Of a stretch of 64,000 nucleotides of DNA, positions 16,734 to 23,868 are shown one piece after another; positions within the stretch are counted from its first letter, which is position 1, and every line of letters begins with the position of its first letter. Origin of the DNA: AC-56 sp963702195 (lineage in GTDB: Bacteria > Actinomycetota > Thermoleophilia > Solirubrobacterales > 70-9); NCBI GenBank assembly GCA_963702195.1, contig OY969725.1, forward strand, positions 1,116,001-1,180,000. The letters are read 5' to 3'. Below the pieces are notes generated by a model. The model searched no databases. It had not been told where the DNA came from and saw nothing but the letters and a program-made list of their open reading frames with translations. Position numbers and translations under genes: made by a program.

Positions 16734-18372
16734 CCCGGCCGCGGTACCGGCTACGCCGACCGCGGCCAGGGGCGTGACAGGCACCGAGCCGGTCTCCGAC
16801 GAGGCCGCCGACGTCCAGCCGCCCGAGACGGCCCGCGAGGAGGTCCTCGTGCTCGACTTCGGCGGCCAGTACTCGCAGCTGATCGCGCGCCGGATCCGCG
16901 AGTGCGGGGTATTCGCCGAGCTCCTGCCCCACACGACCGATTCCGAGCGCATTCGGGAGCGCCGCCCGGCGGCGCTGGTGCTCTCCGGCGGACCGGCCTC
17001 CGTGTACTCGGATGGCGCTCCGGAGCTGCGCCGCGAGCTTCTCGAGCTCGGTGTCCCCGTGCTGGGCATCTGCTACGGCATGCAGGCGATGGTCCGTGGG
17101 CTCGGCGGGCGGGTCGAAGGAGCCGAGGCGGGCGAGTTCGGCCGCACTCCGCTCGAGCTCGTCGACGGTGGCGGTCGCCTTCTGGCCGGCCTGCCGTCCG
17201 AGCAGCAATGCTGGATGAGCCATCGCGACTGCGTGTTCGAGCCACCGCCTGGGTTCACCGCCCTCGCGTCGAGCCCGGGCTCGCCGGTCGCCGCGTGCGA
17301 GAGCACCGAGCGCGGCCTCTACGGGATCCAGTTCCACCCGGAGGTCGTGCACACGCCGTACGGCACGGAGATCCTCGAGCGGTTCCTGAGGGAGGTCGCA
17401 GGACTGAGCGAGAGATGGTCGCCTGCATCGGTGATCACCGAGCAGGTGGAGCGGGTGAAGGCTCAGGTGGGCGACGGCGGCGTGATCTGCGGGCTCTCGG
17501 GTGGAGTGGATTCTGCCGTTGCGGCGGCGCTCGTGCACCGGGCGGTCGGCGACCAGCTCACGTGCGTTCTCGTCGACCATGGCCTGCTGCGAAAGAACGA
17601 GGCCGAGCAGGTCGTCGAGACGTTCCGCGACCGTGGCATGAAGCTCATCCACGTGGACGCGACAGACCGCTTCCTCGCCCGCCTCGAGGGCGCGACCGAG
17701 CCTGAGCAGAAGCGAAAGATCATCGGCGAGGAGTTCATCCGCGTCTTCGAGGAGGAGGCCGACAAACTGCCCGACGTCCGGTTCCTGGTCCAGGGCACGC
17801 TCTACTCGGACGTGATCGAGTCGGGCGGCGATGGACGAGCCGGCGCCGAGATCATCAAGTCCCACCACAACGTCGGCGGGCTGCCTGAGGACCTGGGGCT
17901 CGACCTCGTGGAGCCGCTTCGGATGCTGTTCAAGGACGAGGTGCGCGCGGTCGGCACCGAGCTGGGCCTACCCGAACGGATCGTGTGGCGCCAGCCATTC
18001 CCGGGCCCAGGCCTGGGCATCAGGATCGTCGGCGGGGAGGTCACTCGCGAGCGGCTCCAGATCCTGCGCGACGCGGACGCGGTCCTCCAGGAGGAGGTCC
18101 GCGCGGCCGGCCTGTACCGCAAGCTGTGGCAGTCGTTCTGCGTGCTCCCTGTGGTCCGATCCGTCGGCGTGCAGGGCGACGGGCGGAGCTACGCGTACCC
18201 GATCGTGATCCGTGCGGTCACGTCAGACGACGCGATGACCGCCGACTGGGCGCGGCTTCCTTACGACCTGCTGGAGCGCGTCTCCAACCGGATCATCAAC
18301 GAGGTCTCCGGCGTCAACCGCGTGGCGCTGGACGTCTCCTCGAAGCCTCCCGCCACGATCGAGTGGGAGTAG
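16726..18372 (+). CDS. guaA: GMP synthase (glutamine-hydrolysing)
   Basis: Converts XMP to GMP with glutamine and ATP. The 548-residue protein has a class I amidotransferase domain (VLDFGGQYSQLIARR, nucleophile Cys in VLGICYGMQAM, His/Glu in FHPEVVHTPYG), the ATP-pyrophosphatase loop GLSGGVDSAVAAAL, and a C-terminal dimerisation domain ending NRVALDVSSKPPATIEWE. An Ala/Pro-rich extension of about 38 residues precedes the first domain. A GTG at about 16774 is an alternative start that would remove part of it. It is translationally coupled to guaB3, so guanine nucleotide supply is one transcription unit. Confidence 0.97.
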   Translation: MTDPAAVPATPTAARGVTGTEPVSDEAADVQPPETAREEVLVLDFGGQYSQLIARRIRECGVFAELLPHTTDSERIRERRPAALVLSGGPASVYSDGAPELRRELLELGVPVLGICYGMQAMVRGLGGRVEGAEAGEFGRTPLELVDGGGRLLAGLPSEQQCWMSHRDCVFEPPPGFTALASSPGSPVAACESTERGLYGIQFHPEVVHTPYGTEILERFLREVAGLSERWSPASVITEQVERVKAQVGDGGVICGLSGGVDSAVAAALVHRAVGDQLTCVLVDHGLLRKNEAEQVVETFRDRGMKLIHVDATDRFLARLEGATEPEQKRKIIGEEFIRVFEEEADKLPDVRFLVQGTLYSDVIESGGDGRAGAEIIKSHHNVGGLPEDLGLDLVEPLRMLFKDEVRAVGTELGLPERIVWRQPFPGPGLGIRIVGGEVTRERLQILRDADAVLQEEVRAAGLYRKLWQSFCVLPVVRSVGVQGDGRSYAYPIVIRAVTSDDAMTADWARLPYDLLERVSNRIINEVSGVNRVALDVSSKPPATIEWE

Positions 18373-18397
18373 GCACGGCTGCGGGCTCGGGGCGGAG

Positions 18398-18512
18398 GGT
18401 GGGGCGCCCGGCGTGCACCGAGGAAGGCCCTCCCCGTCCCTGGGTCGGCGCTTCGCTGACCGTCGCAGTCCCTGCTCCTCAGCCTTCCTCGGCCCACGCC
18501 GGGCACCCCACC
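18398..18512. repeat. Large inverted repeat (31-base arms) between convergent genes
   Basis: The left arm (18398-18428) and right arm (18482-18512) are complementary at about 28 of 31 positions. The mismatches are one G-U-compatible site and a two-base block. The 53-base loop holds its own 7 bp hairpin (GGTCGGC with GCTGACC). It lies between the 3' ends of guaA and the M23 peptidase. A bidirectional terminator or RNA-stabilising structure is the simplest reading. A small non-autonomous mobile element is possible but no target duplication is evident. Confidence 0.75.
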
Positions 18513-18522
18513 TAGGCGGGAT

Positions 18523-19698
18523 CTAGCTCCAGCCGTCCCAGCGCTTCAGGATCGGGAGTGGGTCGATCGGGCTGCCGTGCTCCCAGCCATGGGGCCAGAC
18601 TTCGAAGTGGAGCTGGCATCCGACCGTCCGTGCGTTGCCCGTCCTGCCGATCCGCCCCACGGTCTGGCCGGTGTGCACTCGCTCGCCCTGGTGGACGCTC
18701 GCCGGGTGCTCGAAGTGGGCGTAGCGGTAGTCGGTGCTGGAGCCCTTCGCGTCGATGACGATCCAGTTGCCGTAGAGGACCGGGTCCGAGCCGCGCGCCT
18801 GGACGCGGCCGCCGACGGCGGCGACGACCCGAGTCCCGCATGCGGCGAAGACGTCCTGGCCCTGGTGCACGCGACCACCGCTGCGGGGAGCGCCGAAGCG
18901 CTGCTCCGCACCGCCGTAGTTGTGGGGGCCGCGAATGGGGAACTTGCCGCCGAGGATCCGGGCGCGGCCGGTCGGGCGCGGCTTTCGGCCCGGCGCCTTG
19001 AGCTCGAACCGGTAGTGCCCCGGCGGGGCGACGTGGTGCTTCGAGAGCAGGCCGTTCCACCGCAGCTTGTGCTTCTTGTACGCGAGTGAGTTCTCGTTGG
19101 TCCACGTTTGGACCGTTCGCCCGCGGTGGACCAGCTTCACAGTCACGTTCACCGGCGCGTAGGACCGGAACCGGTAGGCCAGTTTGAAGTTCCGGCCGCC
19201 GTCGAAGAAGGCGGTGTGCGGATCCAGGTCCTTGTCGAGCACCTTGAAGCTCCCGCGCTCGGGGAGCCGGCCCGGTGGGACGATGCGCAGGGTCTCCCGC
19301 ATGGTGGAGCGGCCGCCGTCGCGGTCGATCAGGCGCGGGGGGCCCGTGGTCGCCCCGCGGGGGACCTTGACCAGCACCCGGTGCGTCCCGGAGGACGTCG
19401 GCTCCGCGGCGACCCGGTGCCGGCGACTTTGGAAGCTGACCTCGACGACGTGCCTCAGTCCGCTGCCGGTGATCCGTACGAGCGAGTGGGCCGCAGCGGT
19501 CTGCTTGCCGGCGCACCCCTCGATGCAGCGGAGGTCGTTGGGGCTCGGTCCTGCCCCGGCCGCGTGGGCGACCGACAGGAGAGTGCTACCGCCGACGGTC
19601 AGCGCGACGACGACGAATGCGAGGCGAAGGCGACCGAGAGTGGGAAGCTGGCGGCCGGGGCCCCGGCGCGGAGCGGCGATCAGCTCCAGGAGTCCCAC
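18523..19698 (-). CDS. Secreted M23 (LytM-like) protein, degenerate active site
   Basis: A 391-residue exported protein: signal peptide (LRLAFVVVALTVGGSTLLSV), an IPT/TIG-like beta domain opening with CIEGCAGK, a middle beta domain, and a C-terminal M23 fold. The zinc motif HQGQD and the YAHF histidine are present. The final HxH motif reads CQLHFEVW, so the first (catalytic) His is Gln, whereas the paralogue downstream in the window has HLHFE. Zinc binding may persist but endopeptidase activity is doubtful. No ATG exists outside the neighbouring gene; GTG 19698 (19-base overlap) is my choice, and CTG 19683 (CTGA overlap) is the alternative. Confidence 0.8.
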   Translation of the reverse strand: MGLLELIAAPRRGPGRQLPTLGRLRLAFVVVALTVGGSTLLSVAHAAGAGPSPNDLRCIEGCAGKQTAAAHSLVRITGSGLRHVVEVSFQSRRHRVAAEPTSSGTHRVLVKVPRGATTGPPRLIDRDGGRSTMRETLRIVPPGRLPERGSFKVLDKDLDPHTAFFDGGRNFKLAYRFRSYAPVNVTVKLVHRGRTVQTWTNENSLAYKKHKLRWNGLLSKHHVAPPGHYRFELKAPGRKPRPTGRARILGGKFPIRGPHNYGGAEQRFGAPRSGGRVHQGQDVFAACGTRVVAAVGGRVQARGSDPVLYGNWIVIDAKGSSTDYRYAHFEHPASVHQGERVHTGQTVGRIGRTGNARTVGCQLHFEVWPHGWEHGSPIDPLPILKRWDGWS

Positions 19699-20852
19699 TT
19701 CTTGAGGTGCCTCGTGACCGCCTTCATGAAGTGGCCGCCCTCGTACCACCCGGGCGCGGACCACTCCTCGAAGTGGAGGTGGCAGGCCGTCGCGTCGCCG
19801 GTCTCGCCGACGACGCCGATCTTCTCACCCGTCTTCACCTTGTCGCCCTCGTGCAGCGGCGAGGGCTTCTTGAGGTGCATGTAGGCGTAGTCGTGGCCGG
19901 TCCCCTTGCCGTCGATGACGATGTAGTTCCCGGCGGCTGACTGATAGGCGCGGTACTGCACGTGTCCGCCGCGGGCGGCCTGAAGCGGCGTTCCGCATGC
20001 CGCCATGACGTCCTGGCCCTCGTGAGTGTGGCCGGCCCGCGGTGCCCCGACCCCGTCGCCGTAGCTGTGCGAGCCGCGCACCGGGAACTTGTAGGGACGG
20101 AACTGGAACCCCGCGGTGTCCGCGGAGGCGAGCTTGCCGCTCACCGGACCCACGCGGAACTTGTAGTCGCCGCTCGACGCCGAGCGCTTGGAGCCGTCCA
20201 CCTTGCCGTTCCAACCCGCCGAGTGCTCCACGTTCGGTTCCTGGGCGTCCTTCGTGATCGAGTCGACCACCTCGTCCGTCTTGCGGTCGATCACGTCGAT
20301 GCGCACGTCGACGGCCTCGGTGTTGGTGAAGGTGTAGTGCACCTTCGGCTTCTTCTTGCCGTCGTAGAACGCGGTTCGGGGCTTGGCGGAGAGATCCTTG
20401 AGCTTGAAGGCGCCCGTGTCCGGGATATCGCCGGGCTTGACGATCTTGATCGAGGTGGGGGAGGTCGCCTTGTTGTCGTAGGGGTCGCTGACCTTGGGCT
20501 TGCCGCTTGCAGCGCCGGACGGGACGGCAGCGGTGACGCTGCGCTTCCCCACCGACGAGGGCTTGACCTTGAGCTTGCCGCCGTCCTTCGCCGCAAAGAG
20601 CACCTTGTTCACGCCGCTGAGGTGGCGCCCCGAGAGCTGCACCCTCGAGTCGGTCGTGGCCTTGTGCACCCCGCCGCAGGTCTCGATGCAGACCGCGTCG
20701 CTGAGCTCTGGCGGCTCGCCGGGGCTGATGCCGCCGCCCGCGGCCGAGGCGATCCCGGCGCCGACGGAGAGACACGCAAGGACGATCGCAGCGGGGACAA
20801 CCGCCGCTGATCCAGACCCTCGCCGTCTCGGCGTGCTGGTACGGGCCCTCAA
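19680..20852 (-). CDS. Secreted M23 peptidase (LytM-like) with IPT/TIG-like domain
   Basis: A 390-residue paralogue of the previous protein with the same order: signal peptide, IPT/TIG-like domain beginning VCIETCGGVHK, a beta-rich middle part, then M23. All metal and catalytic motifs are intact: HEGQDVMAACG (His-x3-Asp), YAYMHL and CHLHFEEW (HxH). It is expected to cut peptidoglycan cross-bridges outside the membrane. The TTG 20852 start is fixed by AAGGAGAG just upstream. It is the first gene after a c-di-AMP riboswitch, and the degenerate paralogue is co-transcribed behind it. Confidence 0.88.
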   Translation of the reverse strand: MRARTSTPRRRGSGSAAVVPAAIVLACLSVGAGIASAAGGGISPGEPPELSDAVCIETCGGVHKATTDSRVQLSGRHLSGVNKVLFAAKDGGKLKVKPSSVGKRSVTAAVPSGAASGKPKVSDPYDNKATSPTSIKIVKPGDIPDTGAFKLKDLSAKPRTAFYDGKKKPKVHYTFTNTEAVDVRIDVIDRKTDEVVDSITKDAQEPNVEHSAGWNGKVDGSKRSASSGDYKFRVGPVSGKLASADTAGFQFRPYKFPVRGSHSYGDGVGAPRAGHTHEGQDVMAACGTPLQAARGGHVQYRAYQSAAGNYIVIDGKGTGHDYAYMHLKKPSPLHEGDKVKTGEKIGVVGETGDATACHLHFEEWSAPGWYEGGHFMKAVTRHLKKWDSWS

Positions 20853-20869
20853 ATCTCTCTCCTTGTCGG

Positions 20870-21007
20870 GCCTACGGGGTTAGCTGTCGGGCTCGCGCCG
20901 AAGAGCGGCGCTACGAACGCGTGTGTTCGATTCGCCCCCGGGACGGTGTTCGACACCGTCCCTCCGGTTCCCCCGCTCCGGTGCGGCGTGGCCGCGCCGG
21001 ATTCGGC
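20870..21007 (-). promoter_or_regulatory. Cyclic di-AMP riboswitch (ydaO/yuaA class)
   Basis: The minus-strand leader of the M23 pair carries the signature blocks in order: GCCGAATCCGG at the 5' side, GGGGGAACC, a 9 bp hairpin (GGGACGGTG/CACCGTCCC), GGGGGCGAATCG, a GCGCCG/CGGCGC hairpin, and CCCGACAGCTAACCCCGTAGGC split across 20890-20870. GCC and GGC close P1. The class binds c-di-AMP and usually turns off wall-hydrolase and osmolyte genes when the ligand is high. The start codon lies only 18 bases beyond the P1 end with the AAGGAG site between and no terminator, so translational control is likely here (inference). Confidence 0.9.
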
Positions 21008-21026
21008 AGGTCATTTGGGCGGCCGC

Positions 21027-21032
21027 AGTATA
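21027..21032 (-). promoter_or_regulatory. -10 box TATACT for the riboswitch transcript
   Basis: Near-consensus TATACT on the minus strand. Transcription would start about 10-15 bases before the aptamer, as expected for a riboswitch leader. Confidence 0.6.
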
Positions 21033-21086
21033 GCCTTGGCCGCGGTCGCCGGAGCGGCTTCGCGGCGCGCTCGGCAACGCCCCCAC

Positions 21087-21149
21087 TATCATCACGCGGG
21101 CCGCGCCCGTATGTCCGGGGGCGGCTTTTCATGGTCGTCGAGGGCGACC
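21087..21149 (+). promoter_or_regulatory. rplM promoter and structured leader
   Basis: TATCAT at 21087-21092 is a plausible -10. The ~60-base leader then folds into two hairpins. The first is 21100-21125 (9 pairs, one mismatch), followed by TTTT. The second is 21133-21149 (GGTCGTC/GGCGACC, GAG loop), ending 9 bases before the rplM ATG. No good Shine-Dalgarno is seen. Autoregulation by L13 or attenuation is possible but unproven. Confidence 0.4.
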
Positions 21150-21158
21150 GCCAATCGG

Positions 21159-21593
21159 ATGAAGACTTACGTAGCCACACCCGCCAACCGCCAGCGCGAC
21201 TGGTACGTCGTCGACGCCGAGGGCCAGACCCTGGGCCGCCTTGCGACGCAGATCGCCGACGCGCTCCGCGGCAAGCGCAAGCCCGAGTACACGCCCCACT
21301 GCGACACCGGCGACTTCGTGGTGGTCGTGAACGCTGAGAAGATCCGCGTCACGGGCAACAAGATGAATGACAAGGTCTATTACCGCCACAGCGGCTACCC
21401 GGGTGGGCTGCGGTCGCGCACGCTCGGCGAGATGCTCGAGCGCCGGCCCGAGGAGGTCATCCGCAAGGCGGTCAAGGGGATGCTTCCCCGCAACCGCCTC
21501 GCGCGCCAGCAGCTCGGCAAGCTGAAGGTCTACGCCGGCCCGGAGCACCCGCACGAGGCGCAGATGCCCAAGCAGATGGAGGTCCAGTCGTAG
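21159..21593 (+). CDS. rplM: 50S ribosomal protein L13
   Basis: A 144-residue protein of normal L13 length. It starts MKTYVATPANRQRDWYVVDA and has GRLATQIADALRGK, FVVVVNAEKIRVTGNK, the family signature VIRKAVKGMLPRNRLARQQL, and KVYAGPEHPHEAQ. It is an early-assembly protein of the large subunit. The conserved MKTY start fixes ATG 21159. It is followed by rpsI with a one-base stop/start overlap (TAGTG), the usual rplM-rpsI pair. The gene is preceded by two leader hairpins. Confidence 0.97.
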   Translation: MKTYVATPANRQRDWYVVDAEGQTLGRLATQIADALRGKRKPEYTPHCDTGDFVVVVNAEKIRVTGNKMNDKVYYRHSGYPGGLRSRTLGEMLERRPEEVIRKAVKGMLPRNRLARQQLGKLKVYAGPEHPHEAQMPKQMEVQS

Positions 21594-22474
21594 TGCCTGA
21601 CACCGAGCAGCCAAACGAAAAGCCCGACGCCCCCGCACGCGAAGCGGAGGAGGCGGCGGGCAGTGGTTCTGAGCGCCAGGACGAGCAAGAGCAGGCCTCC
21701 GAGGAGGAGGCCGCGGAGCCTCAGGCTGAGACCGAGGCGCCGGAAGCGGCTCCTGAGGAGCCGGCCGCTGAGGAGCCCCAGGGTGAGAGCGACGAGCAGC
21801 CAGCCGCCGCGGAGCCGGAGCCCGAGCGGCCCACCGAGGAGGCCACGCAGGGGGACGCCGCCGAGGAGCCGGCTGAGGCGCCCAAGGATTCCGCCAAGGC
21901 CAAGGACGTGCCCCCGGGCGCCGAGCTCGAGCCGATCACGATCGAGCCCCAGCGGGAGCTGAGCGCCGAGGAGCGCGCCCGGCTCGAAGCGGAGGCCGAG
22001 GAGCGCGCCCGAGCCGAAGCCGCGGCGACGGCCGACGCCGGCGAGGAGCCCGCGCCGGCCCGCGAGGCGGTGGTCGACCTGGATGCCGACGCCCGGATCC
22101 AGGCGACCGGCAAGCGCAAGACGTCGATCGCCCGCGTCGTTCTGCGCGCCGGCAGCGGCGAGTTTCAGATCAACAAGCGCAGCGTCGAGGACTACTTCCC
22201 TCGCCACCAGCACCAGACCTTCGTCCGCCAGCCGCTCCTGACGTCCGGCTACGAGGGCAAGGTCGACGTGAGGGTTCGCGTCCACGGCGGCGGGATCGCC
22301 GGCCAGGCCGGAGCGGTCCGCCACGGCATCGCCAGGGCGCTGACCGAGATCGATCCCGAGCTGCGGGGCGAGCTCAAGCGCCGCGGCCTGCTGACGCGCG
22401 ACGCCCGCGCGAAGGAGCGCCGCAAGGCCGGACTCAAGAAGGCCCGCAAGCGCCCGCAGTTCTCGAAGCGCTGA
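21593..22474 (+). CDS. rpsI: 30S ribosomal protein S9 with a long acidic N-terminal extension
   Basis: The last ~124 residues (from about 170) are canonical S9: ATGKRKTSIARVVLRAGSG, NKRSVEDYFPR, RVHGGGIAGQAGAVRHGIA and the C-terminal tail KKARKRPQFSKR that reaches the P-site tRNA. In front of it are about 165 residues rich in Glu, Ala and Pro (for example EEPAAEEPQGESDEQP), with a short Glu/Arg-rich helical stretch near residues 120-145. Typical S9 is about 130 residues, with moderate extensions in actinobacteria. The GTG start overlaps the rplM stop; no stop interrupts the extension and its third-position GC bias matches coding DNA. Confidence 0.9.
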   Translation: MPDTEQPNEKPDAPAREAEEAAGSGSERQDEQEQASEEEAAEPQAETEAPEAAPEEPAAEEPQGESDEQPAAAEPEPERPTEEATQGDAAEEPAEAPKDSAKAKDVPPGAELEPITIEPQRELSAEERARLEAEAEERARAEAAATADAGEEPAPAREAVVDLDADARIQATGKRKTSIARVVLRAGSGEFQINKRSVEDYFPRHQHQTFVRQPLLTSGYEGKVDVRVRVHGGGIAGQAGAVRHGIARALTEIDPELRGELKRRGLLTRDARAKERRKAGLKKARKRPQFSKR

Positions 22475-22520
22475 GACGGGCGCACACGGCCCCGCCGTCG
22501 GGCCTCACAATGGCGGGCGA

Positions 22521-23837
22521 ATGAACTCGACGAAGCTCTTCGGGACCGACGGCGTTCGCGGGATCGCCGGGACGGAGCTGACCGCGGAGCTCGCGCTGTC
22601 GCTCGGGCGGGCGGCGGCAATGCACTCGCCGGCGGATCGGCCGCAGGTGCTCGTCGTCCGGGACACCCGCGAGTCGGGCCCGATGCTCGAGGCGGCGCTG
22701 GCTGCGGGCATCGCCGAGGGGGGTGGGGAAGCCCTGCTCGCCGGCGTCCTGCCCACGCCCGCGGCATCTGTGCTCGTGCGCCGGCTGAGGCTGGACGCCG
22801 GCGCGGTCGTGTCGGCCTCTCACAACCCCTGGCAGCACAACGGGATCAAGTTCTTCGGCGCCGACGGCCGCAAGCTCGACGACGAGCTGGAGGCCCGCAT
22901 CTCCGAGCACGTGGCCGAGAGCGGCGCAGCGAGCCCGAGCGTGGGGCGGGTGCGGAACCTGGAGGGCTCGCTGGACGACTACGTGCGGGAGCTCATGGCG
23001 AAGTTCAGGCTCGACCTCTCCGGGAGGCGGGTGCTCCTCGACTGCGCGCACGGAGCGACCTACCGGGCGGCGCCGCTTGTCTTCGAGCGCCTGGGCGCCA
23101 CGGTGGAGACGATGGGCGACGAGCCCGACGGCCGCAACATCAACGAGGGCTTCGGCTCCACCCATCCGGAGGCGCTCGCGACGGCAATCGCCTCCTCCGA
23201 GGCAAGTATCGGATTCGCCTTCGACGGCGATGGTGACCGGGTGATGGCAGTCGACGGCACCGGGACGATCCATGACGGCGACGAGCTGATTGCGCTGTCC
23301 GCGACGCACCTGTCGACGTCCGGCGGACTCGACGGAGGCGGCGTCGCGGTCACCGTGATGAGCAATTACGGCTTCCACGAGGGCATGAGGGCCGCCGGTA
23401 TCGAGGTGGCGACCACGCCGGTCGGCGACCGGAGCGTCGCCGCGGAGCTGGAGGAGCGGGGCTGGGTCCTCGGCGGTGAGCAGTCCGGTCACATCATCTG
23501 GACGGAGTACGGGCCGACCGGCGACGGGATCGCTGCGGCGCTGCTCGTGATGAGCGCCCTGGAGGGCGCGCCGCTCGCCGACGCGGTCCCGATGAGGAAG
23601 CTTCCGCAGGTGCTCGAGAACGTCAAGATCGCCGACCGCGGGGCGGTCGAGGGCGCCGGCGCGGTCTGGGACGCGGTCGAGCGCGAGAGCGCCGCCCTGG
23701 AGGGCCGCGGCAGGGTTCTCGTGCGGGCCTCGGGCACCGAGCCGCTGGTGCGGGTGATGGTGGAGGCCCCCACTGGTGAGGAGTGCCGGGAGGTCTGTGA
23801 TCGTCTCGTCCAAACGATCACCGAAGAGCTGACCTAG
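22521..23837 (+). CDS. glmM: Phosphoglucosamine mutase
   Basis: Interconverts glucosamine 6-phosphate and 1-phosphate on the route to UDP-GlcNAc. The 438-residue protein shows the N-terminal KLFGTDGVRGIAG, the phosphoserine loop VVSASHNPWQHNGIKFF, the metal loop FAFDGDGDRVMAVD, the sugar-binding GGEQSGHII and the phosphate-binding RASGTEPLVRVMVE. These four motifs and the length match GlmM. glmS follows 31 bases downstream, so the two consecutive enzymes of amino-sugar synthesis are together. Confidence 0.97.
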   Translation: MNSTKLFGTDGVRGIAGTELTAELALSLGRAAAMHSPADRPQVLVVRDTRESGPMLEAALAAGIAEGGGEALLAGVLPTPAASVLVRRLRLDAGAVVSASHNPWQHNGIKFFGADGRKLDDELEARISEHVAESGAASPSVGRVRNLEGSLDDYVRELMAKFRLDLSGRRVLLDCAHGATYRAAPLVFERLGATVETMGDEPDGRNINEGFGSTHPEALATAIASSEASIGFAFDGDGDRVMAVDGTGTIHDGDELIALSATHLSTSGGLDGGGVAVTVMSNYGFHEGMRAAGIEVATTPVGDRSVAAELEERGWVLGGEQSGHIIWTEYGPTGDGIAAALLVMSALEGAPLADAVPMRKLPQVLENVKIADRGAVEGAGAVWDAVERESAALEGRGRVLVRASGTEPLVRVMVEAPTGEECREVCDRLVQTITEELT

Positions 23838-23850
23838 CCCCGGCACGCTC

Positions 23851-23856
23851 TACCCT
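23851..23856 (+). promoter_or_regulatory. -10 box TACCCT before glmS
   Basis: TACCCT in the glmM-glmS gap, 12 bases before ATG 23869. It may give glmS its own start in addition to read-through from glmM. Confidence 0.35.
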
Positions 23857-23868
23857 TACTCGCCTCCT

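Noticed and set aside
23838..23868. glmS ribozyme upstream of glmS
   Set aside because: The gap is only 31 bases and shows no ribozyme core; the element is a Firmicutes feature.
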